Source: Robiginitomaculum sp.
GTDB taxonomy: Bacteria > Pseudomonadota > Alphaproteobacteria > Caulobacterales > Maricaulaceae
DNA length: 7,294 nt
Direction: 5' to 3'
NCBI GenBank assembly: GCA_002732685.1
Contig: NVRS01000005.1
Span: 93,669-100,962 of the forward strand
This document shows, in pieces, positions 1-5,282 of this stretch (its first letter is position 1; every line of letters begins with the position of its first letter). The notes below the pieces were generated by a model. The model did not search any database. It had not been told where the DNA came from and saw only the letters and a program-made list of their open reading frames with translations. The position numbers and the translations under genes were made by a program.

Positions 1-375
1 GATTGGATGCCCGCCTATGAAATATATACCCTCGGGTAAAATTGTGTTTATTTTTTCAACCACATCCGCTTTAACGGAACCCACATCCGTCAGTGTTGCA
101 CCCTTTTTCATTGTGGGCAGTAAAACTGCTGCTGTGTCTGAAATTATACCGGGCGGGACGGCCAAAATGACCAAGTCTGCATCTGATGGATCAGCAGTTT
201 TTGTAACGTCTTCACAAACGTCCAATCCGCGTAGTGATTTGCGCACGTCCGCATTAGTATCGGCTATTGTTACCCGCTCTGCTGCGCCAAACTCACGGCA
301 TGCGCGCGCTATGGAGGAACCTATCAAGCCGCCGCCAACGATCAAAATATTATCATATACGCTTTGCATGGCCAT
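1..375 (-). CDS. tyrA: Prephenate/arogenate dehydrogenase TyrA, N-terminal part (cut by window edge)
   Basis: This gene encodes the NAD(P)-dependent oxidative decarboxylation of prephenate (or arogenate) in tyrosine synthesis, a cytosolic step. It has no in-frame stop from the ATG at 375 to base 1, giving 125 residues; the rest lies left of the window. A Rossmann fold opens the protein, with the dinucleotide-binding glycines G14-x-G16-x-x-G19. An aspartate at the end of the second strand (D39) is typical of NAD preference. The family signatures TDVGSVK (residues 96-102) and GGHPI (121-125) follow; the histidine of the latter corresponds to the conserved catalytic-region histidine of prephenate dehydrogenases. 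The start lies 3 bp after the stop of the chorismate mutase gene, which supplies its prephenate, so the two are almost certainly co-transcribed and translationally coupled. A second ATG two codons later is an equally possible start. Whether prephenate or arogenate is preferred cannot be read from this part. Confidence 0.93.
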   Translation of the reverse strand, partial: MAMQSVYDNILIVGGGLIGSSIARACREFGAAERVTIADTNADVRKSLRGLDVCEDVTKTADPSDADLVILAVPPGIISDTAAVLLPTMKKGATLTDVGSVKADVVEKINTILPEGIYFIGGHPI

Positions 376-378
376 GCC

Positions 379-1215
379 CTAATCTTCAACCGGAAGCGGA
401 ATTGGTGTCGGTAGGACGCCAATGATGCGCACGGTTTTGACTTGTGCGGATAGACTTTTTATCTCTGGGCTGTCATCTGTAAAATACCCCGGTACACTGT
501 AGAGGCACCGACCGTTCATTTCGGCGCGCGGTGTTGCAGGCATTCCCGCACTTTCAAAAATTTTCCCAAGGGTCAGCGGCGCGGCCAAACTTCCGGCTTC
601 AACATAAATAAGCGTTATATCGTCGCCGGACGGCTCTATGGCCGCCTTGGATACGGCCACAGCTACGGGCCAGTTCCAATTACCAATACGCGGCAGGGCA
701 GCCAAAATATGCATGCCGGACATGGCTCCGTCCGGGCCCAGCGCCGTCCACCAATTACTCATATTGCCGGGCGCAGGTAAAACCGCGACACCCTCAAGGT
801 CAGCAAAAGCCGCCGCAAGAGCAGCACTGGTCGTTGGATAAGTATGGGCCGGAATGGACGCGCCGAAACGATCGCGCACCAATGACCATGATGACAGCGC
901 ATCTCCGACGAGGGCGATGTGTAAGCCAATAGGGCCTTGCAAAGTCAGGCTAGCACTGGTCAGCTCGGCCCAGATATGGGACACTAGTTCGGGCGCGGTC
1001 ACGCCCGCCTTGCGTGCCAAATCACGCACATGGCTTTCTTCGCGAGACGGCCGCCAAACATTAGCACCGGACTTGGCGCGGCGCACAGCTGCGGCCAAAT
1101 CCATACGCTCGGCAATTAAATTCAACAAGGCCGTATCAACCCGGTCGATTTCGGTGCGTAAACCTGCCATAGCATCCGCATTGTTTGCCCTATTATTTGT
1201 AATGGGTTTACTCAT
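379..1215 (-). CDS. AroQ-type chorismate mutase with a C-terminal PDT/ACT-like extension
   Basis: Residues 18-95 form an AroQ (type II, all-helical) chorismate mutase, which converts chorismate to prephenate at the branch to phenylalanine and tyrosine. The active-site pattern appears complete: R20, R37 and K48 with the 17- and 11-residue spacings of the family, an R-E pair at 58-59, and Q93 at the end of the third helix. The protein is 278 residues, against about 90-100 for a stand-alone mutase. Residues 97-195 resemble the first sub-domain of prephenate dehydratase, but the T-R-F catalytic signature is absent. Residues 198-275 resemble an ACT domain, with a strand beginning DDITLIYV and an end pattern like the Y-x-V...VLG.YP of P-proteins. 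The extension is therefore probably regulatory rather than catalytic (inference). The start overlaps the methyltransferase stop by 8 bp (ATGAGTAA) with no strong ribosome site, implying coupled translation. The stop is TAG, 3 bp before tyrA. An internal ATG at codon 16 is a less likely start. Confidence 0.88.
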   Translation of the reverse strand: MSKPITNNRANNADAMAGLRTEIDRVDTALLNLIAERMDLAAAVRRAKSGANVWRPSREESHVRDLARKAGVTAPELVSHIWAELTSASLTLQGPIGLHIALVGDALSSWSLVRDRFGASIPAHTYPTTSAALAAAFADLEGVAVLPAPGNMSNWWTALGPDGAMSGMHILAALPRIGNWNWPVAVAVSKAAIEPSGDDITLIYVEAGSLAAPLTLGKIFESAGMPATPRAEMNGRCLYSVPGYFTDDSPEIKSLSAQVKTVRIIGVLPTPIPLPVED

Positions 1216-1999
1216 TGTTTTGCGCCGCTTCCCTTAAAGGATGAATATGTGTGGAGGCACCCGCCGATGTACCCAGAACGCCTGAGCCGCCAAATTGTGG
1301 GCGCAATAAACGCTTTTTCTGTCGCCCCCCGCGTCCGGCATACAGGCGCTTGACCGCCTCTACAAGCACAAGTCCTGATAATCCGGGCCAAACGGTTTCA
1401 CCAAACTTTTCAAATGTGCCGGCCATGCCCATTCCGCACATCTTGTTCATGGGCGGGCAATACAGTGCCCCCGAACGCACCAATGGTACAAATCCGCTTG
1501 TCTTGAGTGCGTCTGATAATTGCGTACGCGAAAATGGACGCCCGGCCCCAAACGGGGTTTTGTCAGACCTTGCCCACAAACCCGCACGGTTAGCGGCGAC
1601 AATAACAATACGTCCTTCCGGCTTCATCGCCCGCCACAATTCATCCAGCAAAGCAGGCATGTTCGGCGCTTCTTCCAATCCGTGCGCAACCAAGACCCTA
1701 TCAAACACACTCGGTGCAAAAGGTAGTTCATGGTCCATGGTAAGTGCAGAAATATTACCACGTTCGGACATTTGCCGCGCCGCGCCTTGTTCGGACGGCA
1801 TAGCGTATACAATACTGCGCACGCCCTTTCTATAGCTATGTAAATAGGGAATGCCGTAGCCATACCCTAATACGTCCAACCCGTTTAAGTCGGGCCATAA
1901 GGTTTGCAAGCGGCGCGATACCATAGCTTGCGCAGCTGCCCCCAGACGGGACGTGTAAAATTGTTCCAATTTTTGCACGCTCTGACGCACTTGTGACAT
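1208..1999 (-). CDS. Class I SAM-dependent methyltransferase, substrate unknown
   Basis: This 263-residue cytosolic protein has a Methyltransferase_11-like core. Motif I is the unusual LDVLGYGYGIPYL (residues 41-53) in place of the common LDLGCGTG. Next come an acidic strand-4 region (MDHELPF, 88-94), then FDRVLVAHGLEE (99-110) and LDELWRAMKPEGRIVIV (118-134), the usual post-motif helix and strand 5. The segment NRAGLWARSDKTPFGAGRPFS (137-157) and the WPGLSGLVLVEAVKRLYA stretch (204-221) match, from memory, a family of alphaproteobacterial methyltransferases encoded next to gloB. A basic tail of about 40 residues ends the protein. AAGG directly abuts the ATG, so the ribosome site is poor. It is first in a run of three genes with the mutase and tyrA and diverges from gloB. 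No aromatic-pathway role is implied by the fold alone, and the substrate is not known to me. Confidence 0.85.
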   Translation of the reverse strand: MSQVRQSVQKLEQFYTSRLGAAAQAMVSRRLQTLWPDLNGLDVLGYGYGIPYLHSYRKGVRSIVYAMPSEQGAARQMSERGNISALTMDHELPFAPSVFDRVLVAHGLEEAPNMPALLDELWRAMKPEGRIVIVAANRAGLWARSDKTPFGAGRPFSRTQLSDALKTSGFVPLVRSGALYCPPMNKMCGMGMAGTFEKFGETVWPGLSGLVLVEAVKRLYAGRGGRQKKRLLRPQFGGSGVLGTSAGASTHIHPLREAAQNNE

Positions 2000-2006
2000 C
2001 CTTATG

Positions 2007-2044
2007 GTTTACTCTTGCCCATTTACTTGCCTGTTTACTCTTGG
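2007..2044. repeat. Three imperfect TTTACT-containing tandem units between divergent genes
   Basis: TTTACT occurs at 2008, 2022 and 2034, within units GTTTACTCTTGCCC, ATTTACTTGCCT and GTTTACTCTTGG. The outer two units share a perfect 11-bp match. They fill most of the space between the methyltransferase start and the gloB promoter, so they could be a repeated regulator site or simply slippage products. Confidence 0.6.
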
Positions 2045-2064
2045 ACGCAAGTATTTCATATAAT
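2034..2064 (+). promoter_or_regulatory. Putative gloB promoter with consensus -10 box
   Basis: A perfect TATAAT lies at 2059-2064. The best upstream hexamer is TTTACT at 2034-2039, matching TTGACA at four of six positions, with a long 19-bp spacer. Only 7 bp separate the -10 box from the ATG at 2072, so transcription should begin at or next to the start codon, giving a leaderless or nearly leaderless mRNA. Confidence 0.5.
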
Positions 2065-2071
2065 CACAGCT

Positions 2072-2788
2072 ATGATAACCCTGTTTCCCTGCCTAAATGA
2101 TAATTATGGTTTTTTACTGGTTGAGCCAGAATCCGGCCTGTGTGCAACAATTGATACACCGGACGGCGAGCATATCGCCAAAGAACTAGATAGACGCGGC
2201 TTGACCCTGACCCATGTCCTCAACACCCATCACCACTATGACCATGTGGGCGGCAATCTGTTTCTAAAAGAAAAATACGGCGCAACCATTGTTGGCCCCA
2301 AAGCAGACGCCAAGCGCATTCCCGGTATTGATATTATGCTGGCGGACGGTGAAATTTTCAAATTTGGAGCTTATGATATCCATTTGATCCATACGCCCGG
2401 GCATACGCTTGGTCACTGCGCTTATTATGTGCCAGACGAGCACAGTGTATTTGTTGGTGATACTGTGTTCACCATGGGCTGCGGGCGGTTGTTCGAAGGT
2501 ACACCTGCGCAGATGTATGACAGCATGGCGAAACTGGCGAGCCTACCCGGCGACACCAAAGTTTATTGCGCCCATGAATACACACTGTCCAACGCGGCTT
2601 TCGCAGTGACAGAAGAACCAGACAATTTGGATTTACGCGCCGCCGTAGCAGCCGCAAAAGCTTTGCGCGCCAAAGGCCTGCCAACGGTACCAACGACAAT
2701 AGCCCAAGAACTGCTTACAAATCCGTTCATGCGGGCAAAAACTGCAAAAAAACTGGGCGAAATTCGAAAAGCCAAAGATGGTTTTTAG
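2072..2788 (+). CDS. gloB: Hydroxyacylglutathione hydrolase (glyoxalase II)
   Basis: This enzyme hydrolyses S-D-lactoylglutathione to D-lactate and glutathione, the second step of methylglyoxal detoxification in the cytosol. It is a metallo-beta-lactamase-fold protein. The metal-binding signature THHHYDH has H53, H55, D57 and H58, followed by H111 in the PGHT motif, D130 in VGDTVF and H168 in CAHEY. All seven ligands of the dinuclear site are present. The C-terminal helical domain carries the NPFMR stretch (217-221), like NPFLR in the family. I chose the ATG at 2072, giving 238 residues, because MITLFPCLNDNYGFLL aligns with the usual GloB N-terminus. An in-frame TTG at 2015 would add 19 residues with no family resemblance. 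No Shine-Dalgarno sequence precedes the ATG, which fits the leaderless promoter proposed here. The TAG stop lies inside a 17-bp tandem duplication. The gene diverges from the methyltransferase and converges on the EAL gene. Confidence 0.95.
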   Translation: MITLFPCLNDNYGFLLVEPESGLCATIDTPDGEHIAKELDRRGLTLTHVLNTHHHYDHVGGNLFLKEKYGATIVGPKADAKRIPGIDIMLADGEIFKFGAYDIHLIHTPGHTLGHCAYYVPDEHSVFVGDTVFTMGCGRLFEGTPAQMYDSMAKLASLPGDTKVYCAHEYTLSNAAFAVTEEPDNLDLRAAVAAAKALRAKGLPTVPTTIAQELLTNPFMRAKTAKKLGEIRKAKDGF

Positions 2789-2814
2789 GTAAGGATAGTT
2801 TTTAGGTAAGGATA
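2781..2814. repeat. Perfect 17-bp tandem duplication covering the gloB stop codon
   Basis: Two identical, directly adjacent 17-bp copies (GTTTTTAGGTAAGGATA) occupy 2781-2797 and 2798-2814. A degraded third start, GGTTTTAG, follows at 2815-2822. The first copy contains the TAG that ends gloB, and the second repeats that TAG in another frame. The array fills nearly the whole gap to the convergent EAL gene. Confidence 0.9.
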
Positions 2815-2823
2815 GGTTTTAGC

Positions 2824-4545
2824 CTAAGCTCGTTTGGCTTCTCTGTGCCTGCCCGTAAGGCTCACTTGCGGGGACGGGGCAGGAAGACCGAACATAAAGC
2901 CTTGTAGATAATCAACACCGAGTCTGGTGAGCAAATCTGCATCCTCGCGAGAGCCAACCATCTCTGCCACGGTTTTAACAGAAAATGTCTGAGCTAAATC
3001 CACCATCATGCGGACAAACACCTGCTTGTGCGGGGTTAGGGAGAGATCGCGGATAAAACTGCCGTCTATTTTAATTTCGTCAGCTTCAATCGCCATTAAA
3101 TTTCTAAACGTCGTGTGGCCTGCACCAAAATCGTCAATTGAGAAATGGCAGCCAAGAGCGCGAACTTCCATAGAAAACTGCCCCGCCATAGCCGGATCGT
3201 CCAAGGCTACAGTTTCTGTCATCTCCACGTTAACGCGCTGGCATGCCGGGCCAAGAGATTTAAGCGCGCCGATATAGTCTTGAGCGGTTTCCGCACATTT
3301 CACCGTCGCTGCGGATACATTCAATGCGATTTTGATGCTTGGAAAATTCATCAAGGTTTCTCTGGCAATCTCAAGAGCGCGCCTGTCCAATAGATGCACA
3401 CATTCCAGCCGTTCAGCAGCCATAATAAATTCTGCGGCAGATGCCAACTCTCCGTCGTCGCGGCGTAAGCGCAACAAGCATTCAAAATGATGGGTATCAC
3501 GAGTATCTGCATGGACTATCGGCTGATACGCCAATGTAATACGGCGATCATTAAGAGCGCCTACAATATCATCGCGGGTTAAATCAGCCTTGTTTTGTCT
3601 AGGCTTAAGGTCAGGTAAATTGCGGTTATAGGCAATAAATGAGCCGTCTTTGAGACACGAATGGGCAAGGGCCGTAGCGGCCTGCTGCATAGCATCCGCC
3701 GCACTTGTAGCCTTTTGCGACAATGCGCTGCCACCAATAGAAAATTTGGCATATAGATCGCCGTGCGGGCTACTATAGGGCGTTCCCACAACAGTTTCCA
3801 AAATGCGCCCCGCAATGTTTTGCATTTCTTGAGGACCGCAGTCCGTTAGGCCAATACCGAAAGTTCGCCCCGACACACGGCCACATATATCCGGTGTACG
3901 AACACAGGACTTCAAACGATCAGCAACGGCTTTAACCAAGCGGTCGCCCGCTTCATACCCATAGGTGGAATTGATATCCGTAATATTGGTAATCGAAAGA
4001 ACGACATAACTAGCCTGACGATCATAACGCTGTGCCGTTGCCAACATATGGTTGAGCCCTTCGGCAATACGGTTTTTATTCCAAAGTCCGGTGAGGCTAT
4101 CAAACGATGCGTGATAACCAGCTTGCTCTTCTTGGATTTTACGAGTTTGTATATTGCTAATCACACCAATGATGTGGCTGGGTTGCTTACCGTCACCGTC
4201 TATACGTAGAGCGCGTTCTTCGACCCAAATGTTGCGTCCATCAAAAGTGCGTATTTGATAATCAATTTGAAATTTAGCGCCGTTCCAACTTAAGGACGCG
4301 AGGGCTTGATCGCGGGCACTAAGCGCATCACCACATAACCGCTCTGTATATTCTGCTTCTGTATGGGGGATATCTTCGGCGCGGGAACAAAAGAGAGCGG
4401 CGGCTAAATCTTTGTCTCGCCAAACAAATTCAGTGGTTTTGCCCGCCGAGCGCCACGTATAGGTCGCCGCGCCCAGTAGTGCGATAATATCGCGCCCACC
4501 AACTGCGTTTTTACGCGGTGTTTTGTGTGTGTTTTCGGCCTTCAT
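2824..4545 (-). CDS. PAS-GGDEF(degenerate)-EAL protein, predicted cyclic-di-GMP phosphodiesterase
   Basis: This 573-residue soluble signalling protein has no membrane segment. A PAS-like sensor domain spans about residues 24-136, ending with GVISNIQTRK, the typical PAS exit. A GGDEF domain covers about 146-308, starting DSLTGLWNKNR, but its signature is SGRTF (225-229). Diguanylate cyclase activity should therefore be lost. The RxxD product-inhibition motif (RTPD, 216-219) is still present exactly five residues before that position. The EAL domain (about 322-565) keeps the catalytic and metal-binding residues: E355 in ECL, N409, E441 in EMTET, D471-D472, K492, E528 and Q548. The likely activity is hydrolysis of cyclic-di-GMP to pGpG, tuned by the PAS ligand and perhaps by GTP or cyclic-di-GMP binding to the inactive GGDEF domain; that tuning is inference. 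The gene stands alone on the minus strand with a 141-bp upstream gap containing inverted repeats. It has no clear ribosome site, and its stop is TAG. Confidence 0.93.
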   Translation of the reverse strand: MKAENTHKTPRKNAVGGRDIIALLGAATYTWRSAGKTTEFVWRDKDLAAALFCSRAEDIPHTEAEYTERLCGDALSARDQALASLSWNGAKFQIDYQIRTFDGRNIWVEERALRIDGDGKQPSHIIGVISNIQTRKIQEEQAGYHASFDSLTGLWNKNRIAEGLNHMLATAQRYDRQASYVVLSITNITDINSTYGYEAGDRLVKAVADRLKSCVRTPDICGRVSGRTFGIGLTDCGPQEMQNIAGRILETVVGTPYSSPHGDLYAKFSIGGSALSQKATSAADAMQQAATALAHSCLKDGSFIAYNRNLPDLKPRQNKADLTRDDIVGALNDRRITLAYQPIVHADTRDTHHFECLLRLRRDDGELASAAEFIMAAERLECVHLLDRRALEIARETLMNFPSIKIALNVSAATVKCAETAQDYIGALKSLGPACQRVNVEMTETVALDDPAMAGQFSMEVRALGCHFSIDDFGAGHTTFRNLMAIEADEIKIDGSFIRDLSLTPHKQVFVRMMVDLAQTFSVKTVAEMVGSREDADLLTRLGVDYLQGFMFGLPAPSPQVSLTGRHREAKRA

Positions 4546-4686
4546 AGCTATTTTATCTGGCCTCGTCTTATGAAGACGAAGCTTAATTCCAATCCTGTAG
4601 CGCGCATAATGCTTTTTATATGCGGAAAGCTAACGCAACAGCCTTAAGAAACCGATACTAAAACAGAAAAATAGCGTTAATTTAGA
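4546..4686 (-). promoter_or_regulatory. Intergenic leader of the EAL gene with inverted repeats
   Basis: This 141-bp gap must hold any promoter for the EAL gene. It contains a 7-bp perfect stem with an ATG loop (TCGTCTT/AAGACGA, 4563-4579), 17 bp upstream of the start. It also holds a 6-bp inverted repeat CGCATA/TATGCG (4603-4624) and a distant TAACGC/GCGTTA pair (4631-4636 and 4674-4679). On the minus strand a TATAAA sits at 4620-4615, but no convincing -35 box accompanies it. No T-run follows either hairpin, so these do not look like terminators. Confidence 0.35.
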
Positions 4687-5124
4687 TCAATCACCGAAAC
4701 CTTCACCAACCGCAAAATCGCGGCGAGCACTAGCAATTGTGACAATAAATCCAGCCATGACGTCCATTAAAGCCATAAGCATGATCAAGAAAAACACAGA
4801 TGTGGCAAATGCTTCAAACATCAAAAACTCTATGAGGCAAAAAATGAACAATATCATAGAAAACGCATGGTTCATTATGGCGGCACGTCCAACACCGGTG
4901 GATTTAAGCAATTCAAAGAACAATGTCACCAAAGCCACAGCCATTAAAGCATGCCCGGGTGTTATCACCCAATTAGCCCCACTGGCCATATGCACGGACT
5001 GAAATGGTTCGTTTAAGCGCGCACTCAGCTCTTCTGCAGTGGCAAATGTAGCGTCTGCCCAAGCCATAACATTATATATAACGATTGGTACGGCCATTAA
5101 TGGCAAAACTGTAAATGCACCCAT
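4687..5124 (-). CDS. Small integral membrane protein, about four helices, function unknown
   Basis: I do not recognise a named family for this 145-residue protein. Four hydrophobic segments are visible at about residues 2-22, 52-73, 82-104 and 107-131. A polar stretch (23-51) lies between the first and second, and a short charged C-terminal tail ends in GEGFGD. The sequence is rich in Met, Phe, Ala and Leu and has no cysteine pair or other obvious catalytic motif. A conserved-looking MNHAFSM precedes helix 3 and ALMDVMAGF lies in helix 4. The ATG at 5124 is supported by an AGGGGA ribosome site about 8 bp upstream and by a plausible promoter further upstream. The gene diverges from prfA and stands in front of the EAL gene on the same strand, 141 bp away, so it is probably transcribed separately from it. 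It is likely a real gene because start, ribosome site and membrane pattern agree. Confidence 0.75.
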   Translation of the reverse strand: MGAFTVLPLMAVPIVIYNVMAWADATFATAEELSARLNEPFQSVHMASGANWVITPGHALMAVALVTLFFELLKSTGVGRAAIMNHAFSMILFIFCLIEFLMFEAFATSVFFLIMLMALMDVMAGFIVTIASARRDFAVGEGFGD

Positions 5125-5154
5125 GATTGTTCCCCTTATAAGTTATCTTACCCA

Positions 5155-5183
5155 TTCATAGTGATTGAAACGCATTTAGTAAA
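5155..5183 (-). promoter_or_regulatory. Putative promoter of the small membrane protein gene
   Basis: On the minus strand TTTACT (5183-5178) and TATGAA (5160-5155) are separated by exactly 17 bp, each matching the sigma-70 consensus at four of six positions. Transcription would start near 5148 and leave a leader of about 24 nt carrying AGGGGA before the ATG at 5124. The match is moderate only. Confidence 0.35.
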
Positions 5184-5194
5184 GCTTTTAGAAA
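5165..5194 (+). promoter_or_regulatory. Weak candidate promoter of the prfA-prmC operon
   Basis: TTGAAA (5165-5170) is followed after 18 bp by TAGAAA (5189-5194), five and four consensus matches respectively. It would overlap the opposing membrane-protein promoter, so the two could compete. Other arrangements in this 158-bp gap cannot be excluded. Confidence 0.25.
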
Positions 5195-5254
5195 TTGAGG
5201 TACAAAGCCAGCGTTAAGAGAGAAATCACACCCAGTACAAGTTGTTCTCGACAT

Positions 5255-5260
5255 AGGAGG
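5255..5260 (+). promoter_or_regulatory. Perfect Shine-Dalgarno placed unusually far from the prfA ATG
   Basis: AGGAGG at 5255-5260 is the only strong ribosome-binding sequence upstream of prfA, yet 22 nt separate it from the ATG at 5283. No ATG, GTG or TTG occurs in the prfA frame between the upstream in-frame stop (5196-5198) and 5283. An in-frame ATC at 5265-5267 lies 4 nt after the AGGAGG. Confidence 0.6.
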
Positions 5261-5282
5261 CAAAATCACTAAACAGACTTGT

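Noticed and set aside
17..382. Plus-strand open frame of 121 codons at the left edge
   Set aside because: It lies exactly opposite tyrA, whose minus-strand translation carries the full Rossmann and TyrA motifs; the plus-strand product has no recognisable features.
1251..1835. Plus-strand open frame of 194 codons opposite the methyltransferase
   Set aside because: Its product is low-complexity (Pro, Arg, Ser and Thr rich) with no domain, and the opposite strand encodes a clear methyltransferase.
2015..2071. TTG start extending GloB by 19 residues
   Set aside because: The extension does not resemble GloB N-termini and would lie upstream of and across the TATAAT box; the ATG at 2072 fits the family.
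5161..5217. GTG-initiated 18-codon ORF upstream of prfA, considered as a leader peptide
   Set aside because: It has no ribosome site, no runs of regulatory codons and no nearby attenuator hairpin.
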